A stretch of DNA of 64,000 nt from Bacteroides fragilis NCTC 9343 (lineage in GTDB: Bacteria > Bacteroidota > Bacteroidia > Bacteroidales > Bacteroidaceae). The notes beneath the pieces are model-generated. The model was not told the origin of the DNA and searched no databases. It worked only from the letters and a program-made list of their open reading frames with translations. The position numbers and the translations under genes are program-made. The number at the start of each line of letters is the position of its first letter. The first letter of the stretch is position 1. The stretch spans positions 1,736,001 through 1,800,000 of the forward strand of contig NC_003228.3 in assembly GCF_000025985.1 (NCBI RefSeq). The letters are read 5' to 3'. Positions 24,393 to 32,166 of the stretch are shown here, piece by piece.

Positions 24393-26237
24393 TTACCAAC
24401 TTTTGGGGATAATAGATATAGAATTTGTCGTTTCATCCCAAATATATCCTTCACCGTAATTACGATTGAACAGATAGTCAGCATCACAACGAAGCAATAT
24501 CCATTCGTTTGAGCCTTCGGCTTTCCAATACAAGTGTACAATAGGACCTGCATACTTCACCCATTCGCTTCCTGTAAAATACATCGGGGCTAACCGTTTT
24601 ACCGGAAACTGGCAACTCATAATTCCCTTCCAAAAACGGGTTCCTACCGGAACATTAACCGATACACTGCCTATTTCATCTCTCCATTCATCGTCATTAA
24701 TAGCACCTTCTTTTTTGTTGCTCGGTCGGTACGAGTTAGACTTCAGCTTGAATTCCCTCTCCCAGACCGCTTTTATTTCGCCCCTCAGGGCTTTTTCTCC
24801 CTTATTGGATAAAGTATATACCAGATTCCATGAAGTATCGTCAGGGACAGGATATGCAAGAATTGAGGTAAATCCCTGTCCCTCCACCTCCATCATGCGC
24901 AATGCCGGCAGGTCATCCGGTGCGGGTGCTTTGACTTCATAGAGCCACTCCTGATCCATACTGCCGTAATCATAACCCGCCGCCCTACACCACATGGTTT
25001 CTCCTTTCCTGCGGAACAACGGAACAAGCTGGTATGTTCCCGGCGCGGATGTGACGTAGCACTGGATGCGCTTGCCACCCCATCCACCATTCGTCTTGAT
25101 GTCAATCGGCTGGAATTTTTCCACAATTTCATTCGTACCCTGTTTCATGAACACGAAACGCAGTTCACCTTCCGAAGTGCCGCACCAAGGGTAATAGAAT
25201 GTCCCGAATACCTTGCCTTCATTCTGGTAGCAGTCATATCCGTACTCCGTATAATTGGGCCAGATGGTAAACTCGTAATCTTCCGGATTCGGATTGAGTA
25301 CAATATCATCGGTCTTGCCATACTGTCCCCAATATTCGACGTCGATATCCACCTGCTCCTTGTTGACCGGCGCATTGTAGTTTCCTGTCATTTTCAGGGT
25401 GTAGGTGTATTTCATGCCGGCTTTCCATTCATGCTGTACCGGGAAGGCATATGTGTGCTTTTGCCCGTCAATGACAAAACTGACGGAGGCCTGTTCGTCA
25501 TACGCTGCCCTTGGGATCATGATGGCATCGACAATGACGGGACTTTCGTCATTGAGCATATAGTTTCCTCCGACTTTTACCGAACCCCGGCCGTGATTAT
25601 AATCTTTCGTAACCGCTCCGGTCAGGGCGTCGACTGTTCCTGATGTCAATACACCGGCGAATGTCATATCCGAGACAAGCCCGGTGCCCATATATTCGTT
25701 TTTCATCAGCCGCACACGTACCAGTGTCATGGCGTGTTGCATCATCAGGCTGGCCGTCGGTACATCTTTGGTCACTTTGGCCGTTCCGTACAGGATGTCA
25801 TTCTGATCCGCCAGGTCGAAAGGCACGCTCTTGAAATCGGTCACTCCCTTATCGTATGGCAGGTAGGCCACCACATCGGCATCCGCTTCCACCGGTACAT
25901 CTTGCCCGGCATTCCATACCTTCCCGTCAAAGAGATAGGAGGCATTCTTTGTACCTGCCGCTTCATCCGTCCGGTCTGTGCTGATAAACACTCCCATTTC
26001 ATGCCCGGGAGCAAAAGCCTCTATGATTCCCCTGGTCTGCTGCATGTCCTGCAACGATGCCGTGATGGCTAACTGTATCTTTTCAGGCTCTTCCGGCTCT
26101 TCCGGTTCTTCACCCGGCTCGTCCTTATCCCCGGGATTCACCACCGGTGGCACGGATTCCGGTATCAGTTCATCCGGGCCGCATGAGAAAAGCGTGCAGG
26201 TTAGCGAGGCGAGCAATATATATCTAAATATTTTCAT
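24393..26237 (-). CDS. Large fimbrillin-family lipoprotein on the opposite strand
   Basis: The start at 26237 (MKIFRYILLASLTCTLFSCG) gives an ideal lipoprotein signal; an upstream ATG at 26303 would add 22 basic residues. The 614-residue product has a Glu-Pro repeat linker, a fimbrillin-like core (HEMGVFISTDR, DADVVAYLPYD, MMQHAMTLVRVRL, EWKAGMKYTYTLKMTG) and a C-terminal domain of about 290 residues with no recognised family. It is transcribed against the tra genes, away from parA, and may be a surface adhesin independent of the six-gene fimbrial operon. Confidence 0.7.
   Translation of the reverse strand: MKIFRYILLASLTCTLFSCGPDELIPESVPPVVNPGDKDEPGEEPEEPEEPEKIQLAITASLQDMQQTRGIIEAFAPGHEMGVFISTDRTDEAAGTKNASYLFDGKVWNAGQDVPVEADADVVAYLPYDKGVTDFKSVPFDLADQNDILYGTAKVTKDVPTASLMMQHAMTLVRVRLMKNEYMGTGLVSDMTFAGVLTSGTVDALTGAVTKDYNHGRGSVKVGGNYMLNDESPVIVDAIMIPRAAYDEQASVSFVIDGQKHTYAFPVQHEWKAGMKYTYTLKMTGNYNAPVNKEQVDIDVEYWGQYGKTDDIVLNPNPEDYEFTIWPNYTEYGYDCYQNEGKVFGTFYYPWCGTSEGELRFVFMKQGTNEIVEKFQPIDIKTNGGWGGKRIQCYVTSAPGTYQLVPLFRRKGETMWCRAAGYDYGSMDQEWLYEVKAPAPDDLPALRMMEVEGQGFTSILAYPVPDDTSWNLVYTLSNKGEKALRGEIKAVWEREFKLKSNSYRPSNKKEGAINDDEWRDEIGSVSVNVPVGTRFWKGIMSCQFPVKRLAPMYFTGSEWVKYAGPIVHLYWKAEGSNEWILLRCDADYLFNRNYGEGYIWDETTNSISIIPKSW
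26086..26112 (-). repeat. Three 9-bp tandem repeats coding Glu-Pro linker
   Basis: Three copies of a GGCTCTTCC-type unit encode the repeated Glu-Glu-Pro of the fimbrillin linker. Slippage would change linker length in frame. Confidence 0.6.
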
Positions 26238-26306
26238 TATTTTACTTTTTACAAAACCCAGTGTTTTACTTTTATTTGAAATTACTTCTTTATGCGTTTT
26301 CAAATT

Positions 26307-26585
26307 TTACTTCTTAACGTATTCCCGCCAGAATCTCTCCAGCTTATCCCGGTCAAGCGTACCGTCTTCCCTGACGAAACATTCTATCATCGTTTCAAGC
26401 AGTGTCTTGACTCCCCTGCAGCGATGGTCCGAAGCGAACGTCCGTAACTCCCATTTCAGATCTTCCGTCAGCGCGACGGTCTGGTTCGTTTTGGGTGATG
26501 TTTTTCCTGTCATACCTTTTTCTTTTCCCGGGGTTTCTCCCACCATGTTTTCCAGGGATATTCCTTTCGATGTAAAGTCTTTCAT
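26307..26585 (-). CDS. Small ParA-partner / TraB-like protein
   Basis: A 92-residue protein with a polar N-terminus and a C-terminal helical region (QTVALTEDLKWELRTFASDH, then LLETMIECFV) resembling ribbon-helix-helix-type DNA binders. It lies 15 bp after parA in the same operon, the usual place for TraB/ParB-like partners in Bacteroidales ICEs. The family was not identified with certainty; the partner role comes from position. Confidence 0.6.
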   Translation of the reverse strand: MKDFTSKGISLENMVGETPGKEKGMTGKTSPKTNQTVALTEDLKWELRTFASDHRCRGVKTLLETMIECFVREDGTLDRDKLERFWREYVKK

Positions 26586-26600
26586 AATCCTGCCTTTCTT

Positions 26601-27398
26601 CTATTTATTTATTTTTTTAATTCTGCCCAGGAACTCCTTGACCAGCTCCCTGTAGTCATCAGCCCCGTTTGACGAAGGCGCATAGTCAAATATGCTCTGT
26701 GCCTTGTATTGTGCCTCTCCCAGGGCAACATTGCTTCGTATTACCGTTTCAAAGACACCATCTCCCAAACTTCTTACCAGACTCTCCCTGATATCCACAT
26801 CCAGCTTTCTCCTGGCATTGTACTTGGTCATAAAGTATCCGAGTACCCGGACATCGGCTCCCAGCTTCCTTTTGAGCAGGCCGATGATATAGTGTATCTT
26901 TTCAATTCCTTTCATGGCGAAGTAATTTCCGTCCGTAGGTATGATCACGTAATCGCTTGCCATCAGCGCGTTTTGCGTGATGATCCCCAATGATGGGGGA
27001 CAGTCGATAAGTATGTGGTCATACTTCTCTTCCAGCCCCTTTACTATTTCCCTGAAAAGGAATTCCCTTCCGGGTGTGGTGTACATGATCACTTCCGTAG
27101 CCGCCAGATCCAGGGAGGCCGGCAGTATGTCCACCTTCTCCAGCCACTTTTGCGGCTTTAACTCCGGCGGAGTGTCCTGCATACAGTCCTGTAGCGCACT
27201 CTCGAGCAGAACCTCCCGGGGAAGGCTTGCCATTTCCTCCCCGAACGCTGCCATTGTCGTATTCGCCTGCGGATCCGCATCGATAATGCAGACCCTTTTC
27301 TTATACATCCGTGCGATCCCGGCTGCCAGGTTCAGCAGCGAGGTTGTCTTTGCGACACCTCCCTTATGGTTCACACATGCCGTTGTAATTGTTTTCAT
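26601..27398 (-). CDS. ParA family ATPase (TraA-like)
   Basis: A 265-residue ParA/Soj-type ATPase: deviant Walker A CVNHKGGVAKTTS (about 8-20), switch I DADPQANTT (about 40-48) and Walker B ILIDCPPSLG (about 132-141). In Bacteroidales ICEs this gene (TraA in CTnDOT naming) begins the transfer region and may help position or stabilise the element. A near-perfect Bacteroides promoter lies 30-61 bp upstream. Confidence 0.9.
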   Translation of the reverse strand: MKTITTACVNHKGGVAKTTSLLNLAAGIARMYKKRVCIIDADPQANTTMAAFGEEMASLPREVLLESALQDCMQDTPPELKPQKWLEKVDILPASLDLAATEVIMYTTPGREFLFREIVKGLEEKYDHILIDCPPSLGIITQNALMASDYVIIPTDGNYFAMKGIEKIHYIIGLLKRKLGADVRVLGYFMTKYNARRKLDVDIRESLVRSLGDGVFETVIRSNVALGEAQYKAQSIFDYAPSSNGADDYRELVKEFLGRIKKINK

Positions 27399-27427
27399 AC
27401 GTTTGCACCTCCTTGATTATTACCCTG

Positions 27428-27459
27428 CAAATGTAACTGTTTTTGGGGAGCTGACCAAA
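27428..27459 (-). promoter_or_regulatory. Bacteroides-type promoter for parA
   Basis: On the minus strand TTTG (27456-27459) and TACATTTG (27428-27435) are 20 bp apart, matching the TTTG-N19-21-TAnnTTTG consensus. The parA ATG lies 30 bp downstream. Confidence 0.75.
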
Positions 27460-27477
27460 CTTTTTGTCATGTTTTAC

Positions 27478-27529
27478 TTTAATAGTATTTATATTTAAAT
27501 ACATTTAATAGTATAATACTTTAATAGTA
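27478..27529. repeat. TTTAATAGTA repeats upstream of parA
   Basis: Three copies of TTTAATAGTA at 27478-27487, 27504-27513 and 27520-27529 lie in very AT-rich DNA just behind the parA promoter. They look like iterons or operator/centromere-like sites for the ParA partner. Confidence 0.5.
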
Positions 27530-27626
27530 ACAATGTATATGTGATGTATTATGCTATATTAGTAATATACTCTTTTAAGTAGAATACTTGGTTAAATAAC
27601 GTATTTCTTTCATGGGAAAAGCTACA

Positions 27627-27660
27627 TCGCAATAAAATTGCGACTTTCTGTCTTATCTTG
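27627..27660 (+). promoter_or_regulatory. Palindromic operator/promoter, copy 1
   Basis: TCGCAAT-AAA-ATTGCGA (perfect 7-bp arms) is followed after 10 bp by TATCTTG, a -7-like element. The same layout with identical spacing recurs at 41112-41145. This copy precedes the 27896 gene and the methyltransferase. Confidence 0.6.
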
Positions 27661-27766
27661 CGGGCGCAAAAGACATCAGGTCATATACGGACAGGAGTTT
27701 CGGGGATTTCCAGATCAGGGAATTCACTGTGGGCAGTTCAAGAAAAAGCCCCCGGCCTGTTAAAAA

Positions 27767-27874
27767 GCAACGCCAATCACTCGTTAACATACAGATGCGC
27801 ATCACCGCACGACCGGGGGTAAATACCCTTGTCGCGGGATGCGCTTTTATCTGTATATGAATGATTGGCTTTGC
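27767..27874 (+). ncRNA. 108-nt hairpin leader before the small-gene/methyltransferase operon
   Basis: The two halves are inverted copies. The outer arm GCAACGCCAATCA pairs with TGATTGGCTTTGC, the middle part contains ACAGAT against ATCTGT and GCGCATC against GATGCGC, the inner CCGC..GAC pairs with GTCGCGG, and the tip is GGGT-AAAT-ACCC. It lies between the promoter at 27627 and the ATG at 27896, so it is probably transcribed as a structured 5' leader. It could instead act as DNA (for example a recombination or nicking site). No known RNA family is recognised. Confidence 0.55.
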
Positions 27875-27895
27875 AAAGATAAAAAAATATTCGCT

Positions 27896-28138
27896 ATGAC
27901 ACTATTTGAGATTTTAAATTTTAATAGAGAACTACTGGAACGTCTGACCCGCATGGGTTTCAAACCGGATGACTATAAATATATCGACCTGTACAAGGAG
28001 TATGAACAGATGCGCCGGCAGGGTGATAAGGTGACGTACTGCGTCGCCGTTCTCTCCATCCGGCACGGCGTCTGTGAACGGAAGATCTATGAAATCGTCG
28101 GAAGATTCAAAAAGGAGTGTACGTTCCATGCAGTATAA
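27896..28138 (+). CDS. Small conserved-looking ICE protein, possible DNA-binding
   Basis: The start at 27896 (MTLFEILNFNRELL) is chosen because the upstream in-frame ATG lies inside the hairpin leader. The 80-residue product is helical; residues about 45-75 (KVTYCVAVLSIRHGVCERKI, then YEIVGRFKK) look like a helix-turn-helix with a basic end. It precedes the methyltransferase by 82 bp and may regulate it. No family is recognised. Confidence 0.6.
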   Translation: MTLFEILNFNRELLERLTRMGFKPDDYKYIDLYKEYEQMRRQGDKVTYCVAVLSIRHGVCERKIYEIVGRFKKECTFHAV

Positions 28139-28220
28139 ATGCCGTCCGTTTTTTGTTTTCATGGGAAAAACTGAAGAATTTTGCTGCCCGGAAATACAAA
28201 CACATATATTACACGACAAA

Positions 28221-29069
28221 ATGATTATGAAAAAGGAAAAGACTTACTCCCGTGCTCCGCTCCCTTTCGTGGGGCAGAAGCGCATGTTCGTATCGGAATT
28301 CAAAAAGATCCTGAAACATTTTGATGACAAAACGATATTTGTCGACCTGTTCGGCGGCTCCGGCCTGCTATCACACATTACCAAACGTGAAAGGCCGGAT
28401 GCGGTGGTCATATACAATGACCATGACAACTACCGCGAGCGTTTGGAAAACATTGACCGGACCAATACCCTGCTGAGAGATCTCCGTAAAATAGTCGGGA
28501 TATATCCCCGCCATCAGAAGATTACCGGAAAAATGCGCGAGGCTTTCCTTGAACGCATCAGGCTGGAGGAGACAACCGGTTTCGTGGACTATCTTACCCT
28601 CTCTACTTCCCTACTGTTTTCCGGAAAATACGCACAAAACATGGAGGAACTTGAAGGATTGTATTTTTATAACAAGATACGCCAGTCTGACTACCGGTGT
28701 GACGGCTATCTGGACGGGCTTGAGGTAGTCTGCTACGACTATAAGGAACTGGCAGACACATACGGGGTGTTTCCGGGAGTGGTATTCCTGGTTGATCCCC
28801 CCTATATGGGAACGGATATCAGTACATACAAGATGGACTGGAAGCTGGCGGATTACCTGGATGTCCTGCTGGTACTGAAAGGACACCCGTTTGTCTATTT
28901 CACTTCCGGGAAATCCCCCATACTGGATTTTTGCCGCTGGATGGAAGAGCATCCCGGGATCGGTAATCCTTTCAAGGGAGCCGGCCGGTCCACACTTACC
29001 GCACGGATGAATTACAACTCCTCCTATACCGATATCATGCTCTACAAAGACCTGCCAAGGGCGGCCTGA
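28221..29069 (+). CDS. D12-class (Dam-like) adenine-specific DNA methyltransferase
   Basis: The start at 28221 (MIMKKEKTYSRAPLP) is preferred to an upstream ATG at 28074 that overlaps the 80-residue gene. The 282-residue protein has the D12 motifs: PFVGQKR (SAM-binding F-x-G-x-K/R type, about 15-21), VDLFGGSGL (D-x-F-x-G-x-G, about 38-46) and VDPPYMGT (DPPY catalytic motif, about 191-198). It transfers a methyl group to adenine N6. With no partner nuclease adjacent, it is probably an orphan methylase protecting the ICE from host restriction or marking it for regulation. Confidence 0.85.
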   Translation: MIMKKEKTYSRAPLPFVGQKRMFVSEFKKILKHFDDKTIFVDLFGGSGLLSHITKRERPDAVVIYNDHDNYRERLENIDRTNTLLRDLRKIVGIYPRHQKITGKMREAFLERIRLEETTGFVDYLTLSTSLLFSGKYAQNMEELEGLYFYNKIRQSDYRCDGYLDGLEVVCYDYKELADTYGVFPGVVFLVDPPYMGTDISTYKMDWKLADYLDVLLVLKGHPFVYFTSGKSPILDFCRWMEEHPGIGNPFKGAGRSTLTARMNYNSSYTDIMLYKDLPRAA

Positions 29070-30013
29070 GAAAGCCCTATACTCCACCTTGAATTCTTCT
29101 CCAGCGGATACTCCGGATGTAGACGGGGACCGCTGTTTTTGGGCATGTCGCAAGAAGTACAGCCAAAGAGACATATCATATGGAAATAAACTCATATCCG
29201 GCAGCAGAGGCTTCCACTGGCAAACAGAGGCGGTACAGCCCACGAAAAAAGAGTTGTACCAAACTTAGAATAACTGAAACGCCTGCCCACTTTGGAACCA
29301 TTGAAATGGTAGCTGTCCATAGTGAATACGATGTCCTGTAGCTTATTGCTCTGTTCCATGTGCCTGAAATGCACTTCTACACCCTGCCGTTTCATGCTGG
29401 CAACAAACACGCTTCAATTACCGTACCTGCCAGCTTCCGTTTTGTACATATCGTAAAATTAGTACTTTGTCTTGTCCGACCCTTTCATACGGTTACGCTT
29501 GACATTCTCTTTACCATTTGCCATGTATACAGTTCTGTGGTTAGCAGATTGGCTATGTTGCAGCACAACGAAAGCAACAAATGACGTATACAGTCCACAC
29601 AGGGTTGGAATATACAGAAGAGCAATTTGATTCAATTTTGTCACCTTTTATTGTAAATAACTAATTACAGATGACAGTTTTATGGGCCCTATCTGTGGTC
29701 GGGCAGTAACACCTCGTGATATTCAGACATCTAATTTTGATATTCGTATCTCACCACTGGTAAAATTCACCACGACAAAAGATAAGTTTGTAAAACCAGC
29801 TTTTACAAATAATACTCAAATGTAATATTTAGAGTGGTCTATTCCTTGGGGATATGTCCTCTTCCTTGCATTTTTCTGCTGTATGCTGCCATTTAAGGAA
29901 AATATATTCATATCTCCCTGTCTGTTTAAAATGAATAATTACTCTCTATTGTAATCAACCTTTCGGGAATGGAATGTGTTACACTACCATAAACGACCAT
30001 TAAAATAGAAAGT
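29070..30013. other. Decayed intergenic segment at ICE/cargo junction
   Basis: About 940 bp with no intact gene; base composition drops from GC-rich to AT-rich across it. A degraded mobilisation-like fragment lies within it on the minus strand. No clear direct or inverted repeat marking an insertion end was found. Confidence 0.5.
29261..29398 (-). pseudogene. Possible relaxase C-terminal fragment
   Basis: About 46 residues (SMKRQGVEVHFRHMEQSNKL, then IVFTMDSYHFNGSKVGRRFS) resemble the C-terminal region of Bacteroidales MobA-type relaxases, which carry I-x-F...F-x-GS-x-V-x-R-x-FS. No flanking relaxase sequence remains in any frame. It marks former mobile DNA at this junction. Confidence 0.4.
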
Positions 30014-31093
30014 ATGAATACAAAATTATCAGCATTATTGATGTCAGTTTTATGTAGCGTTCCGCAAATACCGGCGGGAGCCTGTACGGGTATTACCTTG
30101 AAGAGCAAGGATGGTGCAACCGTTGTCGCACGTACCATTGAATGGGCGGAAAGTGTAATGAACTGTATGTATGTGGTTGTGCCGCGCGCTCAAGAGTTGC
30201 AGTCACTGACTCCCTCCGGTATGGATGGACTTAAGTTCAGGGCAAAGCATGGCTTTGTGGGCCTGGCGGTAGAGCAGAAGGAATTTGTGGTGGAGGGCAT
30301 GAACGAAAAGGGACTTTCCGCCGGATTATACTATTTTCCGAACTATGGTAGGTATCCTGTTTATGATGCGGCACAGAGGGACAAGAGTCTTGCGGATTTT
30401 CAGTTGGTATCATATGTGCTGGCAGAATGCAGCACGGTAGATGAAGTGAAGGAGGCCCTTTCGCAGGTGCGTGTCATCAATATTGATCCCCGTTCGTCCA
30501 CGGTGCATTGGCGCTTTACCGAAGCATCCGGAAGACAGGTGGTGTTGGAGATTGTAAATGAAATGATGAACTTCTACGACAATCCATTGGGCGTGTTAAC
30601 CAATTCACCGGGTCTTGAATGGCATTGGACCAATCTGAACAATTACATCAACCTACAACCGGGCACGTTACCTGAACATAACTTCGGGCCGTTGGAGCCG
30701 AAGTCTTTCGGGCATGGCAGTGGTCTGCTGGGACTTCCCGGTGATTTTACACCTCCATCCCGTTTTGTGCGTGCCACCTTTTTCCAACTTACGGCACCAC
30801 AACAACCCGATGCAAAAGGAAGTGTGTTCCAAGCGTTCCATATTCTGAACAACTTTGATATTCCGACGGGTAGTGAACAGCCCTGGGGAAAGGCGTCAGC
30901 CAATGTACCGAGTGCCACCCAGTTTACCGTTGCGTGCGATATACGGGACCAGAAGGTTTATTATCGTACCATGTACAACAGCAACATCCGTTGCATTGAT
31001 TTGAAAACGATAAATTTCGACAATGTAAAATATCAAGCGGATCCTTTGGATGAAACGAAGGAGCAACCGGTGGAAATGAAAGTGATAAAATAG
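30014..31093 (+). CDS. Choloylglycine hydrolase family (linear amide C-N hydrolase)
   Basis: A 359-residue Ntn hydrolase with a signal peptide ending just before Cys24 (PAGA-CTGITLK). Cleavage exposes Cys as the N-terminal nucleophile, the family hallmark. The ARTIEW motif (usual RTM/L-D/E-W) and VEGMNEKGLSAGLYYFP are conserved around the active site. Members cut amide bonds of conjugated bile salts or of penicillin V and other N-acyl amides in the periplasm. Because the RT-x-EW form occurs in several subgroups, bile-salt specificity is likely but not proven. AT-richer than the ICE genes on either side; it may be cargo. Confidence 0.85.
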   Translation: MNTKLSALLMSVLCSVPQIPAGACTGITLKSKDGATVVARTIEWAESVMNCMYVVVPRAQELQSLTPSGMDGLKFRAKHGFVGLAVEQKEFVVEGMNEKGLSAGLYYFPNYGRYPVYDAAQRDKSLADFQLVSYVLAECSTVDEVKEALSQVRVINIDPRSSTVHWRFTEASGRQVVLEIVNEMMNFYDNPLGVLTNSPGLEWHWTNLNNYINLQPGTLPEHNFGPLEPKSFGHGSGLLGLPGDFTPPSRFVRATFFQLTAPQQPDAKGSVFQAFHILNNFDIPTGSEQPWGKASANVPSATQFTVACDIRDQKVYYRTMYNSNIRCIDLKTINFDNVKYQADPLDETKEQPVEMKVIK

Positions 31094-31405
31094 CTACTGA
31101 TCCTTTAACAGGAGTGGTGCAGGCGGAATAGGAAGTCGGTATTGACTATGAGTTGGAGAACAGAGATAATTTATGTTCTGGAAATAGGTATTGCAATGTA
31201 GATAGTGTAAAAAAACGATAGAATCCAATATAATCAATATCGCTTTTTATTTTAATTGTTTGTTTTTCATTTTTTATATTTGAAGCGACTTGAATAAAAA
31301 AGTAGCTATTAGCACATCAACATCTGTACTAATACCTTATATACAACCATACCAACACTGGCTCTCATTGTTGGTGCCACAAGTGCACCTGCAGCGATCC
31401 AATGC
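31094..31405. other. Intergenic, AT-rich, nothing recognised
   Basis: A 312-bp gap between the amide hydrolase and the convergent hypothetical gene. No gene, clear terminator or repeat was identified. Confidence 0.4.
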
Positions 31406-31795
31406 CTATATTACAAACAAAACTGTACCAACTTGTGTTGTAGGGGGGATAGCATCATTTCCATAGTTGCTAATAATAACTATATTTTGTTTTTCAAAAT
31501 CATATTTGACATCGCATATAGGTTCGTTTGTTTCGTTGTAAAGAGTATAAATGTTATCAGATGCCTTTGAAAATTTTAGTAGATAAATAATTTCATCATT
31601 AAGGATAATCCCTGCTAAAAGTTCATTTTCCTTTTTAGTAGAGGGTACAAGGTAGAGTTTTTCTTGTTTATCCAAAAGATTTGCTATCATGGATTTTGTG
31701 AAATTATATTCGTCTAATAATGTCCTACTTTCAAGGGAGAGCGTTTGGGATGTGTGAGAAGAAAAAAGTTGTTTGATAGCTTCTGTAATTATCAC
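31406..31795 (-). CDS. Hypothetical protein, GTG start or truncated N-terminus
   Basis: A 129-residue ORF beginning with GTG; the frame is open upstream for 12 codons without ATG, so the true 5' end may be damaged. Residues 25-125 look beta-rich (YLVPSTKKENELLAG, IYLLKFSKASDNIYTLYN). No family recognised. AT-rich like the PUL next to it. Confidence 0.4.
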   Translation of the reverse strand: MIITEAIKQLFSSHTSQTLSLESRTLLDEYNFTKSMIANLLDKQEKLYLVPSTKKENELLAGIILNDEIIYLLKFSKASDNIYTLYNETNEPICDVKYDFEKQNIVIISNYGNDAIPPTTQVGTVLFVI

Positions 31796-32114
31796 CTTTA
31801 GAAATAGAAAACTTAGCTTCTTCTTATTGAGCTACATTCTCATTTAAAGAGTTTTTGTTACAAGAACTAATAAAGAAAAGATAAAAATAAACAATAGGCT
31901 TTTATTATGTATTTTTAGGTATGAGATTTCACAAGTATACAAAAGAAATGATTAAAAGTTAATATGTAAAATTAATTATTTATCTTTTATTTTTCTCTTT
32001 AGTGCATTGATTATCCAATCTTTTGAATTATTCTTTTTTCTGTGGCTCTCCGTTTGGAATGGCCAATTTACAGATCAATAGAGTTCGTTTTTATTATTCT
32101 ATTTTATTTAAGAT
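31796..32114. other. Intergenic, AT-rich, nothing recognised
   Basis: About 320 bp of AT-rich sequence upstream of the hypothetical gene. No ORF with good coding character was found. Confidence 0.4.
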
Positions 32115-32162
32115 ACCCGTTGGCAGAGTTAAATATATACTAAGTTAATTCCGCCAACGGGT
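32115..32162 (-). terminator. Terminator hairpin at the end of the PUL operon
   Basis: ACCCGTTGGC (32115-32124) pairs perfectly with GCCAACGGGT (32153-32162). It lies immediately 3' of the GH30 gene on the minus strand. Confidence 0.65.
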
Positions 32163-32166
32163 TTAA

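Noticed and set aside
28611..29243. 210-residue minus-strand ORF
   Set aside because: It lies mostly opposite the DNA adenine methyltransferase, whose plus-strand motifs are complete.
29459..29644. 61-residue minus-strand ORF in the decayed junction
   Set aside because: A short basic C-terminus is the only notable feature; it cannot be tied to any family.
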